Assembly (NCBI RefSeq): GCF_016917755.1
Contig: NZ_CP070326.1
Location: 9,734,001-9,798,000, forward strand
Direction of reading: 5' to 3'
Origin: Streptomyces noursei
GTDB taxonomy: Bacteria > Actinomycetota > Actinomycetes > Streptomycetales > Streptomycetaceae
DNA: 64,000 nt
The notes under the pieces were generated by a model. That model saw nothing but the letters and a program-made list of their open reading frames with translations. It was not told the origin of the DNA and made no database searches. The position numbers and the translations under genes were made by a program. This document shows positions 1 through 8,574 of this stretch, piece by piece. Each line of letters starts with the position of its first letter. Position 1 is the stretch's first letter.

Positions 1-1245
1 GGAGCCGGTGGCGGTGTCGCCGCCGACGTAGTTGGCGTTGCGGGCGGCGAGCTGTGGGGGGCCGGCGACGGCGCGGGCGAGGACCAGGTCCCGGAAGCCG
101 GGGGCGAAGCGCTCGATCTGGCGCTCGATGACGTCGGTGGCGTCGCCCTCCCAGCCGTTGGGGACGTGGCCGTAGGCCCAGAAGGTGTGTTTGCCCTCGG
201 GGGCGCGGGTGGGGTCGATGAGGCTGGGCTGGGCGGTGATGAGGAAGGGGACGGAAGGGTCGCGGCCGTCGACGGCGGCGTCCAGGGCGGCGGAGATCTC
301 GCCGTGGGTGGGTCCGATGTGGACGGTGCCGGCGTGGTGGGCTTCCTTGGCGGTCCAGGGGACGGGGCCGGAGAGCGCGTAGTCGACCTTGAAGACGCTG
401 GGGCCGTAGACGACGTCCCGGTAGGCGTTGCCGAGGCCGGCGATGCGGGCGAGGGCGGTCGGGGAGGTGTCGAAGACGTAGGCGCGGGCGGGCGGGAGGT
501 CGTCCAGGCGCTTGACCTCGAAGTCGGTGTGCACCGTGCCGCCGTGGGCACGGAGCAGTCCGGCGAGGGCGTCGGAGATCGCCTGGGAGCCGCCGCGGGG
601 CACCGGCCAGCCGTTGGCGTGCGCGGCGAGCGCGAACATCAGGGCCAGGCCACTGGTGCCGAGGCCGCGGAGCGGGGCGATGGCGTGGGCGGCGAGGCCG
701 GCCAGCAGGCCGCGGGCCTTCTCGTCCTGGAAGCGGCGGTTCAGCAGGGTGACCGGCTGCATGGCGACCAGGCCGAACCGCGCGTAGGTGAGCGGGTCCT
801 GCGGCAGGCCGAGCCACTGCGTGCGCAGGAAGTCGTGGGCCATGGTGTCCCACTTGCCGGTGAACGGGGCGATGAGCCGGCGGTAGGTGCCGGCGTCGCG
901 CGGTCCGAACGACATGGCGGTCTCGCCGACGGAGTGCGCCAGGACGGCGGCGGTGCCGTCGGGGAAGGGGTGCGCCATGGGGAGGTCGGGGTGGAGCCAT
1001 TCCAGGCCGTGCCGTTCGAGGGGCATGGCGCGGAAGGCGGGCGAGCCGATCGCGAGCGGGTGCACCGCGGAGCAGGGGTCGTGGCGGAAACCGGGGAGGG
1101 TGAGTTCCTCGGTGCGGGCTCCGCCGCCGATGGTGTCGCGGGCTTCGAAGACCTCCACGGACATGCCGCGGCGGGCGAGTTCGACCGCCGCCGTCAGGCC
1201 GTTGGGTCCGGATCCGATCACGACGGCATCGAGCATCGTCGGCAC
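1..1245 (-). CDS. FAD-dependent oxidoreductase, phytoene-desaturase-like (3' end outside window)
   Basis: About 415 residues are visible before the window edge cuts off the C-terminus. The N-terminus carries the FAD dinucleotide-binding motif VIGSGPNG followed by an acidic strand end (VFEARDTIGG), as in phytoene dehydrogenase/carotenoid isomerase-like flavoproteins. The substrate cannot be inferred. I prefer the GTG at 1245 because AGGGGAG lies 8 bases upstream; an ATG three codons further in (1236) has no such site. The inositol-phosphatase-like gene upstream ends 40 bases away on the same strand, so the two may be co-transcribed. No carotenoid genes lie nearby, so a pigment role is not supported. 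Confidence 0.85.
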   Translation of the reverse strand, partial: MPTMLDAVVIGSGPNGLTAAVELARRGMSVEVFEARDTIGGGARTEELTLPGFRHDPCSAVHPLAIGSPAFRAMPLERHGLEWLHPDLPMAHPFPDGTAAVLAHSVGETAMSFGPRDAGTYRRLIAPFTGKWDTMAHDFLRTQWLGLPQDPLTYARFGLVAMQPVTLLNRRFQDEKARGLLAGLAAHAIAPLRGLGTSGLALMFALAAHANGWPVPRGGSQAISDALAGLLRAHGGTVHTDFEVKRLDDLPPARAYVFDTSPTALARIAGLGNAYRDVVYGPSVFKVDYALSGPVPWTAKEAHHAGTVHIGPTHGEISAALDAAVDGRDPSVPFLITAQPSLIDPTRAPEGKHTFWAYGHVPNGWEGDATDVIERQIERFAPGFRDLVLARAVAGPPQLAARNANYVGGDTATGS

Positions 1246-1285
1246 CTGCGCCACTCCCCTCGTGTCCGACCCTCGTCGATGAGGG

Positions 1286-2200
1286 TCAGTTGGCGTCAGC
1301 CAGCAATCCGAGGATACGCCGCGCCGTTTCGGCGTCCCGGGCCGCGGTGAAGGGGAGCGCGTTGCCGCCCTGGATGCGGAAGGGTGCTCCGGCGACCGTG
1401 CCGCTGGCGCCGCCCGCTTCGTGGACGAGGAGGAGTCCGGCGGCGTGGTCCCAGGAGTTTTCCCAGCTGAAGGCGGTGGCGTCGAGCCGGCCGAGGGCTA
1501 TGTGGAGGTATTCCAGGCCCGCGGAACCGCAGGGGCGGGGGGCGATGCCGGGGGTCTGCAGGGCGGCCAGCACGCGCTTTTGGTCGTCGGTGGTGAAGTC
1601 GGGGTGCGAGGTGGCGACTTCGAGGTCGGCGCCGGGGGCGGGGTGGCCGGCGGTGAGCCGCTGGCCGTTGAGCCGGGCGCCGGCGCCGCGGCGGGCGACG
1701 GCCATCTGGTCGAGGGCGGGGGCGTACGTCCAGGAGGCGAGCACCTCGCCGCGGTGGGCGAGGGCGACCAGGGTCGCGAAGCCGGGGTCGCCGTGGACGA
1801 ACTGGCGGGTGCCGTCGACCGGGTCGACGATCCAGACGAGGCTGTCGCCGTGGAGGGCGTCGAGGACGGTGGGGTCGGCGTGAACGGCTTCCTCGCCGAC
1901 CACACGGGAGCCGGGGAGCAGCGCGGTGAGGGCCGCGGTGAGGTGTTCCTCGGCGCTGCGGTCGGCGATGGTGACGAGGTCGTGCGGGCCGTTCTTCTGG
2001 ACGACGTCCTCGGCGGCGAGCTGCCGGAAGCGGGGCATGATCTCGTCGGCCGCGGCCTGCCGGACGGCGGCCTCGACGGCGGCGAGGTCCAGCCCGGAGA
2101 GGTCCGGGGCGGCGGCCGCGACGGTGGGCGGGGTGAGGGTGACGGCGTCGGTGAGCTCCGTGGTGTCTCCCGGGTTGCGCATGTCCAGTGCTTCGATCAT
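1286..2200 (-). CDS. Inositol monophosphatase family protein
   Basis: Predicted 304-residue Mg2+-dependent sugar-phosphate phosphatase of the IMPase/FIG fold. The three metal-site signatures are present in order: GEE near the middle, WIVDPVDGT, and the C-terminal WDHAAGLLLVHEAGG block. The family includes inositol-1-phosphatase, histidinol-phosphatase (HisN-type) and 3',5'-bisphosphate nucleotidase; the sequence alone does not choose between them. The ATG at 2200 has only a weak Shine-Dalgarno sequence, and an ATG six codons later is an alternative. A large hairpin upstream (2263-2333) separates it from the gamma-glutamyltransferase-like gene, so it probably has its own promoter. Confidence 0.85.
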   Translation of the reverse strand: MIEALDMRNPGDTTELTDAVTLTPPTVAAAAPDLSGLDLAAVEAAVRQAAADEIMPRFRQLAAEDVVQKNGPHDLVTIADRSAEEHLTAALTALLPGSRVVGEEAVHADPTVLDALHGDSLVWIVDPVDGTRQFVHGDPGFATLVALAHRGEVLASWTYAPALDQMAVARRGAGARLNGQRLTAGHPAPGADLEVATSHPDFTTDDQKRVLAALQTPGIAPRPCGSAGLEYLHIALGRLDATAFSWENSWDHAAGLLLVHEAGGASGTVAGAPFRIQGGNALPFTAARDAETARRILGLLADAN

Positions 2201-2262
2201 GCGTCCATCGAACCACGAGCCACTGACACGGCAGCCGGACTCCAGGTGAAATCCGGGTGCCG

Positions 2263-2333
2263 TGCGGGCCACGGGCGGGTGCGGCCGGCCGCCGCGAGGA
2301 GCGCCGGTCGGCCGCACCCGCCCGTGGCCCGCA
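2263..2333 (-). terminator. 25-bp perfect inverted repeat, probable terminator
   Basis: The arms at 2263-2287 and 2309-2333 are exact reverse complements (25 bp) around a 21-base loop. The pairing can extend three more pairs inward with one G-U. It lies 86 bases past the stop of the gamma-glutamyltransferase-like gene and before the phosphatase start, on the strand both genes use. There is no T-tract, as is usual in Streptomyces. Confidence 0.7.
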
Positions 2334-2400
2334 GACATCGTCCCAGGTCAGCCCCTTGATCAGCGCGCCGAACAGCGCATCGGTCGGCACGCCGATCAGT

Positions 2401-2424
2401 GCGTCGGTCAGCGCGTCGGTCAGC
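2401..2424. repeat. Two tandem copies of a 12-bp unit at a gene end
   Basis: GCGTCGGTCAGC occurs twice head to tail, at 2401-2412 and 2413-2424. It overlaps the stop codon (2420-2422) of the gamma-glutamyltransferase-like gene. Degenerate copies (ATCAGTGCGTC, CAGCGCATCGGTCGG) continue down to about 2358, suggesting past slippage. Confidence 0.6.
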
Positions 2425-4279
2425 GGCCGACCGCGTACCCCTGCATGCCGCGCGGGTTGGCCGCGGCCGACAGCACCCCGGTGCGGGGGTCGCGGGCCAC
2501 CGCGCACAGGCGCCCCTCCGACCAGGCGGCGCCCACCGTGACGTCGTGGCCGCGCCGGCGCAGCCCGTCGATGACCGCGTCGCCGATCCGGGATTCCACC
2601 GTGACGCTGCCGGGCCGCATCCCGCGCGGGTAGAAGGAGCCGGGGAAGGAGTCGTTGTGCCAGTTCGGGGCGTCGATGGCGCCCTGGAGGTCGAGCCCGC
2701 CGCGGACCTGGGGGCGCTGCGCCACCGCCAGGAAGAAGTGCAGCTGCCACTGGTCCTGCTGGTCGCCGCCGGGGGTGCCGAACGCCATGACGGGGACGCC
2801 GTCGCGCAGCGCGAGGGAGGGGGTGAGGGTGGTGCGGGGGCGGCGTCCGGGGGTGAGGGAGTTGGGCAGGCCCTCCTCCAGCCAGGCCATCTGCAGTCGG
2901 GTGCCGAGCGGGAAGCCGAGGCCGGGGATCACCGGGTTGGACTGGAGCCAGCCGCCGGAGGGGGTGGCGGAGACGAGGTTGCCCCAGCGGTCGACGACGT
3001 CGATGTGGCAGGTGTCGCCGCGGGTGGTGCCGTCGGGGGCGATGCCGGGGTCGGCGGTGGGCGGTGCGCCGGGGGTGCGGGGGCCGGTGCCGCGGGCCAC
3101 GGTCGGCTCGCCCGCGCCGCTCGCCGGGATGCCCAACGGGTCGAAGCCGCCGCTGCCGGTGGCCACGGCCAGGGCGTGCTTGCTCAGTCGCGGGGTGCGG
3201 CCGTCGGGGCTGCCGGGGCGCAGCACGTAGGAGGCGCGCTCGCCGATGAGGGCCCGGCGGGCGGTGTTGTAGTCGTCGCCGAGCAGGGTGGTGAGCGGGA
3301 CGTCGGCGGCGTCGCCGTACCACGCCTCGCGGTCGGCCATCGCGAGTTTGCTGCCCTCGATGAGGAGGTGGACGTAGTCGGGGCTGCCCGGGGCGGGCAG
3401 TTCCTCGGGCAGCAGGGCGAGTTGTTGGAGGAAGGCGGGGCCCTGGGTCCAGCCGCCGGCCTTGGCGACGGTCCAGCCCTGCCAGTCGTGGGTGACCGGG
3501 TCCTCGTAGGTGGCGGTGTGGGCGGCCAGGTCGTCGCCGGTGAGGGTGCCGGCGTGGCGTTCGCCGGAGGTGTCCATGGCGGGTCGGGCCGCGAAGTCGG
3601 CGAGCGCCTCGCCGATGAAGCCCTCGCGCCAGATGCGGCGGGCGGCCTCGATCTGTGCGGCGCGGTCGGCGGAGGCGGCCTCGGCCTCGGTGAGCAGGCG
3701 GCGCCAGGTGGCGGCGAGCGGGCGGTTGGTGAGGAGCTCACCGGGGCGGACGGCGCGCCCGCCGCGGAGGTAGAGCTCGGCCGAGGAGGTCCACTCGGTT
3801 TCGAAGAGCGCGCGGACGGTCTCCACCGTCTCCCCGATGCGTTCGACGGCGGGGTGGCCGTGCTCGGCGTAGCCGATGGCGTGGCGGAGTACGTCGGCCA
3901 GGGATTTGGTGCCGTGGTCGCGCAGCAGCAGCAGCCAGGCGTCGAAGGCGCCGGGGACGGCGGCGGCGAGCGGTCCGGTGCCGGGGACCAGGTCCAGGCC
4001 GAGGGAGGTGTAGTGGGCCACGGTCGCCCCGGCGGGGGCGGGTCCCTGTCCGCACAGCACCCGCACCGGTCCGTCGACCGGGGCCAGGATGATGGGCACC
4101 TCGCCCGCCGGCCCGTTCAGGTGGGGTTCGACGACGTGCAGCACGAAGCCGGCGGCGACGGCGGCGTCGAAGGCGTTGCCGCCGTCCTCCAGGACGGCCA
4201 TGGCGGACTGGGACGCGAGCCAGTGGGTGGTGGCGGCCATGCCGAAGGTGCCTTGGAGGGTGGGGCGGGTGGTGAACAC
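2420..4279 (-). CDS. Gamma-glutamyltransferase family protein
   Basis: Predicted 619-residue Ntn-hydrolase of the gamma-glutamyltransferase family. The large-subunit signature GGNAFDAAVAAGF lies near the N-terminus. The small-subunit start is around GDTCHIDVVDRWGN, where the Thr of DTCH takes the place of the autocatalytic nucleophile of TTHFSV-type enzymes. A late GTPGGDQQDQWQLHF block corresponds to the glycine-rich oxyanion loop. There is no signal peptide, so it is probably cytosolic, unlike the second family member at 22839-24662. The GTG at 4279 is preceded by GAGGAGGA at good spacing. Members of this cytosolic branch include acylases as well as transferases, so the substrate is open. 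Confidence 0.85.
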   Translation of the reverse strand: MFTTRPTLQGTFGMAATTHWLASQSAMAVLEDGGNAFDAAVAAGFVLHVVEPHLNGPAGEVPIILAPVDGPVRVLCGQGPAPAGATVAHYTSLGLDLVPGTGPLAAAVPGAFDAWLLLLRDHGTKSLADVLRHAIGYAEHGHPAVERIGETVETVRALFETEWTSSAELYLRGGRAVRPGELLTNRPLAATWRRLLTEAEAASADRAAQIEAARRIWREGFIGEALADFAARPAMDTSGERHAGTLTGDDLAAHTATYEDPVTHDWQGWTVAKAGGWTQGPAFLQQLALLPEELPAPGSPDYVHLLIEGSKLAMADREAWYGDAADVPLTTLLGDDYNTARRALIGERASYVLRPGSPDGRTPRLSKHALAVATGSGGFDPLGIPASGAGEPTVARGTGPRTPGAPPTADPGIAPDGTTRGDTCHIDVVDRWGNLVSATPSGGWLQSNPVIPGLGFPLGTRLQMAWLEEGLPNSLTPGRRPRTTLTPSLALRDGVPVMAFGTPGGDQQDQWQLHFFLAVAQRPQVRGGLDLQGAIDAPNWHNDSFPGSFYPRGMRPGSVTVESRIGDAVIDGLRRRGHDVTVGAAWSEGRLCAVARDPRTGVLSAAANPRGMQGYAVGR

Positions 4280-4497
4280 GGGGGCTCCTCCTCGTCGGCC
4301 GTTGCGGGGCGGCACGGGGTGTGCCGGCTGCGCGCGGGCCGTGGTGGCGGTCGTGGCGTTGCGATCACCCGTACCCTCCCCGCTGGGGGCCGACAACCCA
4401 CCTCCTCCTTCAGTGCCGTCCGATGGGCGGACCGGGTCCGTCGGGGTGGTTCCCGCGGTGCGCCGCCGGCCGGTCCCGCTCCGTCGGGCGCACCGGG

Positions 4498-5259
4498 TCA
4501 TGCCTGGCGCGTCGGGAGCACGATCGCCTGGCGCAGGTTGACGTGGCGGGCGCGGCTGGTGGCGAAGGCGATCAGGTCCGCGATGTCGTCGGCGGACAGG
4601 CCGATCAGCGCGTCGAACATGCCGTCCAGTTGGCTGGAGAGTTCCGCGTTGTCGATGTGGCCGCCCAGTTCGGTGTCGGTCAGGCCCGGTTCGATGTTGG
4701 TGACGCGGACGTCGCGCGGGCCCAGTTCCGTGCGCAGGGACTGCGAGAGGTAGGTGAGCGCGGCCTTCGTCGCGCCGTAGACGGCGTAGTGGGGGAACGG
4801 GACGTGCGCGCCGATGGAGGAGACGTTGACCAGGTCGGCGGTCCGGCCGGCCGCGGCCGCCGCGATCAGGTCCGGGGTGAATGCGCGGATGACGCGCAGG
4901 GCGCCGGCCACATTGGTGTCCAGCATGCGCTGCCACTCGTCGATGCGGCCGTCGGTGACGGGGTTCGGCAGCATCACGCCGGCCGCGTTGACCACCAGGT
5001 CGACATCGCCGTAGGCGGCGTGCACCGTCTCGACGGCGGCGTCCACGGAGGCCGCGTCGGTGACGTCGGCGGTGACCACGAGCGCCTGTCCGCCGTCCGC
5101 CTCGATCTTGGCGGCGAGCTCGGCCAGCCGGTCGGTGCGGCGGGCGAGCAGCGCCACCCGCACGCCGTGCGAGGCGAGCAGTCGGGCGGTGGCCTCGCCC
5201 ATGCCGCTGGCGGCTCCGGTGACGACGGCGGTGCGGCCGGCGAGGGTGGCGTACGACAT
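4498..5259 (-). CDS. SDR family oxidoreductase
   Basis: Predicted 253-residue classical short-chain dehydrogenase/reductase. The cofactor motif TGAASGMGEA is at residues 11-20, an NAAG motif is mid-protein, and the catalytic YxxxK lies in HYAVYGATKAAL. The basic residues after strand 2 (ARRTDR) favour NADP(H). The ATG at 5259 follows GGGAGTT. It is divergent from the XRE regulator at 5403, a pairing commonly seen in Streptomyces where the regulator controls the SDR. The substrate is unknown. Confidence 0.9.
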   Translation of the reverse strand: MSYATLAGRTAVVTGAASGMGEATARLLASHGVRVALLARRTDRLAELAAKIEADGGQALVVTADVTDAASVDAAVETVHAAYGDVDLVVNAAGVMLPNPVTDGRIDEWQRMLDTNVAGALRVIRAFTPDLIAAAAAGRTADLVNVSSIGAHVPFPHYAVYGATKAALTYLSQSLRTELGPRDVRVTNIEPGLTDTELGGHIDNAELSSQLDGMFDALIGLSADDIADLIAFATSRARHVNLRQAIVLPTRQA

Positions 5260-5338
5260 GGGAACTCCCGGGTTCGTGGGGCTCGCCGCCGGGCGTCTCC
5301 CGGCGACGTCCACCACCTTGCAACCAGGCGCCGCGCCT

Positions 5339-5363
5339 ACCCAGGGTTGCTGTTTTCCTGGGT
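5339..5363. promoter_or_regulatory. Inverted repeat in the SDR/XRE divergent promoter
   Basis: ACCCAGG (5339-5345) and CCTGGGT (5357-5363) form a perfect 7-bp inverted repeat with an 11-base spacer, about one helical turn. It sits in the 143-base gap between the SDR and the XRE regulator, which suggests an autoregulatory operator. A -10-like TAGGAT at 5391-5396 lies only 6 bases before the regulator start. Confidence 0.45.
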
Positions 5364-5402
5364 CCGGCAGTACCAGGAAAGGACGCGACCTAGGATCGGG
5401 GC

Positions 5403-6272
5403 ATGGACACATCCATCGGCCGGGAACTCGGCGACTTCCTGCGCTCGCGGCGCGCCCGTATCCGGCCCGAGGAGGTCGGGCTGCCGGGTCACGGCAGGCG
5501 GCGGGTGCCGGGGCTGCGCCGTGAGGAGGTCGCCCAGCTCGCGGGCGTCAGCGTCGACTACTACATCCGTCTCGAACAGGGCCGCGGCCCCTCGGTGTCG
5601 GACGCCGTGCTCGACGCCGTCGGGCGGGTGCTGCGGCTGGACGACACCGAGCAGGAGTATCTGCGCACGGTGGCCAGGCCCGCGCGCCGCCGCCCGGCCA
5701 CCGCGCGCCGTGCGCCGCGTCCCGCGCCGCAGCAGGTCCGTCCCGGCCTGCGGCTGCTGCTGGATCTCGTCGACCGGGCACCGGCGTTCATCCTCGGTCG
5801 CCGGATGGACGTGCTCGCCTGGAACGCCCTGGCCGACGCCGTCGGCGGCTTCTCGCGGCTGGCGCCCGAGGACCGCAACATGCCGCGCCAGGTGTTCCTC
5901 GACCCGCGGGCACGCGAGGTGTATCCGGACTGGCCGGCGGTGGCCGCGGAGACCGTCGCCCATCTGCGCCTGGACGCGGGCAACCATCCGCACGACGAGC
6001 AACTGGCCACGCTGGTGGGCGAGTTGTCGCTGGGCAGCGAGGACTTCCGGCGACTGTGGGCGGACCACCTGGTGAAGGAGAAGTCGTACGGGGCGAAGCG
6101 GATGCTGCATCCGGTGGTCGGCGAACTCACGCTGCCCTACGAGACGTTGACGGTTCCGGGCGAGCCGGGCCAGATGCTGGTGGTCTACACGCCGGAGCCG
6201 GGCTCGCAGACGGAGGAGCGGTTGCGGCTGCTGGCGAGCTGGGCGGCGACGCCGGTGTCCCCCGGGGCGTGA
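5403..6272 (+). CDS. XRE family transcriptional regulator with MmyB-like ligand domain
   Basis: Predicted 289-residue regulator. The N-terminal helix-turn-helix (about residues 8-80) has the family hallmarks VPGLRREEVAQLAGVS and YYIRLEQGR. The C-terminal 180 residues form the MmyB-like PAS-type domain (DVLAWNALADAV, VAHLRLDAG, and the ending LTLPYETLTVPGEPGQ). In this family the domain binds small ligands such as fatty acids. It is divergent from an SDR that it probably controls. Translation may be leaderless (TAGGAT 6 bases upstream of the ATG) or use the AGGA seven bases upstream. Confidence 0.92.
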   Translation: MDTSIGRELGDFLRSRRARIRPEEVGLPGHGRRRVPGLRREEVAQLAGVSVDYYIRLEQGRGPSVSDAVLDAVGRVLRLDDTEQEYLRTVARPARRRPATARRAPRPAPQQVRPGLRLLLDLVDRAPAFILGRRMDVLAWNALADAVGGFSRLAPEDRNMPRQVFLDPRAREVYPDWPAVAAETVAHLRLDAGNHPHDEQLATLVGELSLGSEDFRRLWADHLVKEKSYGAKRMLHPVVGELTLPYETLTVPGEPGQMLVVYTPEPGSQTEERLRLLASWAATPVSPGA

Positions 6273-6420
6273 CGGACGGCCCGCGGGGCGCTCCTCGGGA
6301 TCCGCTGCCCGCACGGGAGCGGACGGCCTTTCGGGCCATCCGACCGCCGTGGCGTTACGGTGTCCAGGAGAGTGCGGCGCCGGATCGGGTCGCGGTGCCC
6401 GACGAGGCGGAGAGTGTGGA

Positions 6421-7485
6421 GTGCACGGCGAATACAAGGTCCCCGGTGGCAAGCTGGTGGTCGTCGATCTGGACGTAGCGGACGGCCGGCTGCGGAACGT
6501 CCGGGTGGCCGGCGACTTCTTCCTGGAGCCCGACGAGGCCATCCTGGAGATCAGTTCGGCGTTGGAAGGCGCGCCGGTCGACACCGACACGACGGGGCTC
6601 AGGGACCGTATCGACGCGGCGCTCCCCGAGTCGGCGGTGCTCTTCGGCTTCACCAGTGAGAGCGTGGGCGTCGCGGTGCGTCGGGCCCTGGCCCAGGCCA
6701 CCGACTGGCGCGACTACGACTGGCAGCTGATCCACGAGGCGCCCCAGTCCCCGGCGCTGCACATGGCGCTCGACGAGGTCATCACCGCGGAGGTGGCCGC
6801 CGGTCGCCGGCCGCCCACCCTCCGGGTCTGGGAATGGGACGCGCCGGCCGTCATCATCGGCAGTTTCCAGTCCCTGCGCAACGAGGTCGACGCGGCGGGT
6901 GCGGCGCGGCACGGCGTCACGGTGGTGCGCCGGATCTCAGGCGGCGGGGCGATGTTCGCGGAGCCGCAGAGCACCATCACCTATTCCCTCGCGGTGCCCG
7001 ATGCGCTGGTCTCCGGGCTGTCCTTCGCGGATTCCTACGCCTATCTCGACGACTGGGTGCTGGCCGCGCTCGGCGACCTGGGCATCAAAGCCTGGTACCA
7101 GCCGCTGAACGACATCGCCACCGACATGGGGAAGGTGGCCGGCGCCGCGCAGAAGCGCATGGTCGGTCCGGGCGGCGGGCCCGGTGCGGTGCTGCACCAC
7201 GTGACCATGTCCTACGACATCGACGCCGACAAGATGTTGGAAGTGCTGCGGATCGGCAAGGAGAAGCTCTCCGACAAGGGCACCAGGAGCGCCAAGAAGC
7301 GCGTCGACCCGCTGCGTCGGCAGACCGGCCTGCCCCGTGAGGCGGTCATCGAGAAGATGATCGACTCCTTCCGTTCGCGCTACGGCCTGGCCCGCGGCGA
7401 GGTCACCGCGGAGGAGATGGCCCGCGCCCGCGAGCTCATGCGGACGAAGTTCGCCAACGAGGAGTGGACCACCCGCATTCCCTGA
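6421..7485 (+). CDS. lplA: Lipoate-protein ligase A, accessory domain fused at N-terminus
   Basis: Predicted 354-residue ligase that would adenylate lipoate and transfer it to lipoyl domains of 2-oxoacid dehydrogenases or GcvH. Residues about 1-85 resemble the small lipoate-ligase accessory domain (LplB or the E. coli LplA C-terminal domain). The catalytic BPL/LPL domain follows, with RRISGGGAMF and the GKVAGAAQKRM loop carrying the catalytic Lys. The domain order is therefore reversed relative to E. coli LplA. The GTG at 6421 is preceded by GGAGAG. The gene stands alone and is convergent with the LLM oxidoreductase gene 16 bases away. Confidence 0.88.
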   Translation: MHGEYKVPGGKLVVVDLDVADGRLRNVRVAGDFFLEPDEAILEISSALEGAPVDTDTTGLRDRIDAALPESAVLFGFTSESVGVAVRRALAQATDWRDYDWQLIHEAPQSPALHMALDEVITAEVAAGRRPPTLRVWEWDAPAVIIGSFQSLRNEVDAAGAARHGVTVVRRISGGGAMFAEPQSTITYSLAVPDALVSGLSFADSYAYLDDWVLAALGDLGIKAWYQPLNDIATDMGKVAGAAQKRMVGPGGGPGAVLHHVTMSYDIDADKMLEVLRIGKEKLSDKGTRSAKKRVDPLRRQTGLPREAVIEKMIDSFRSRYGLARGEVTAEEMARARELMRTKFANEEWTTRIP

Positions 7486-7499
7486 CCGCCCCCGGGCGG
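7486..7499. terminator. Short GC dyad between convergent genes
   Basis: CCGCCC-CC-GGGCGG fills the 16-base gap between the lipoate ligase and LLM oxidoreductase stop codons. It could serve as a weak bidirectional terminator, but the 2-base loop means the stem must open in vivo. Confidence 0.3.
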
Positions 7500-7501
7500 G
7501 G

Positions 7502-8506
7502 TCATTCGTCGGTGAGGGCGGGGATGATGTCCGCGCCGTAGGCGTCGATGGTGGCCTCGGTGGCGTCGTGCATGGCGTAGACCGCGAACTGGTCGACGCC
7601 CAGGGCGCGCAGGGCGCGCAGCTTCTCGCGGTGGGCCTCGGCGGGGCCGAGCAGGCAGAAGCGGTCGACGATGGCGTCGGGGACGAAAGCGGCGTCGGGG
7701 TTCCCGGCCCGGCCGTGGTGGGCGTAGTCGTAGCCCTCGCGGGCCTTGACGTAGTCGGTGAGCTCGTCGGGGACGAGGCCGGAGTGTTCGCCGTAGCGGG
7801 CGACGAGGTCGGCGACGTGGTTGCCGACCATGCCGCCGAACCAGCGGCACTGCTCGCGGGCGTGGTCGAGGTCGTCGCCGACGTAGGCGGGCGCGGCGAC
7901 GCAGATGGTGACGTCGGCCGGGTCGCGGCCGGCGTCCGCGGCGGCCTGGCGGACGGCCTTGACCATCCATTCGGTCAGGAACGGGTCGGCGAGCTGGAGG
8001 ATGAAGCCGTCCGCCAGCCGGCCCGCCATGGCCAGTGCCTTGGGCCCGTAGGCGGCCATCCACACCGGCAGGCGGCCGTTCTTGATCCAGGGGATCCGGA
8101 TGCGGTGGCCGCCGACGTCCGTCTCCCGGCCCTCGGCCAGGTCGCGGATCTGGCCGATCGCCTCGCCGAGCCGCGCCAGGGTGTTGGGCGGGCGGCCGGC
8201 CACCCGCATCGCGGAGTCGCCGCGCCCGATGCCGCAGACGGTGCGGTTGCCGTACATGTCGTTGAGGGTGGCGAAGGTGGAGGCGGTGACCTCGGGGGTG
8301 CGGGTGGAGGGGTTGGTGACCATCGGGCCGACGATCAGGTGCTCGGTGTGCTCCAGGATGCGGCTGTGGACGACGAAGGGTTCCTGCCACAGCACGGCCG
8401 AGTCGAAGGTCCAGCCGTAGCGGAAGCCGTTGCGCTCGGCGCGGCGCATCAGCCCGACGACGGCGGAGGCGGGCGGGTCGAGTTGGAGGACGACTCCGAA
8501 GTCCAC
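7502..8506 (-). CDS. LLM class flavin/F420-dependent oxidoreductase
   Basis: Predicted 334-residue luciferase-like (beta/alpha)8 oxidoreductase. Typical blocks are VDFGVVLQLDPPAS at the N-terminus, NPSTRTPEVTASTFATLNDM and CGIGRGDSAMR around the cofactor site, and LPVWMAAYGPKALAMAGRLADGF near residues 180-205. The GTG at 8506 has AAAGGAG seven bases upstream. It lies 68 bases downstream of the dihydropyrimidinase gene and is probably in its operon. Context suggests a redox step on a pyrimidine or hydantoin-type compound, possibly uracil/dihydrouracil interconversion, but this is inference. FMN and F420 cannot be told apart here. Confidence 0.85.
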   Translation of the reverse strand: MDFGVVLQLDPPASAVVGLMRRAERNGFRYGWTFDSAVLWQEPFVVHSRILEHTEHLIVGPMVTNPSTRTPEVTASTFATLNDMYGNRTVCGIGRGDSAMRVAGRPPNTLARLGEAIGQIRDLAEGRETDVGGHRIRIPWIKNGRLPVWMAAYGPKALAMAGRLADGFILQLADPFLTEWMVKAVRQAAADAGRDPADVTICVAAPAYVGDDLDHAREQCRWFGGMVGNHVADLVARYGEHSGLVPDELTDYVKAREGYDYAHHGRAGNPDAAFVPDAIVDRFCLLGPAEAHREKLRALRALGVDQFAVYAMHDATEATIDAYGADIIPALTDE

Positions 8507-8574
8507 TGCGGCGCTCCTTTGGGGGTGCGGGCCGGCCCGGTGGGTCGCGGGGCCGGAAGGGTGGGCGCGGGTGC

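Noticed and set aside
1..1245. Carotenoid biosynthesis cluster based on the phytoene-desaturase-like gene
   Set aside because: No crtB, crtE or lycopene cyclase genes are adjacent in the visible sequence; the neighbours are a phosphatase and a GGT-like enzyme.
2399..4753. 784-codon plus-strand open frame opposite the GGT-like gene
   Set aside because: Gly/Val/Ala-rich translation with no motif, exactly antisense to a gene with clear family motifs; typical GC-rich shadow.
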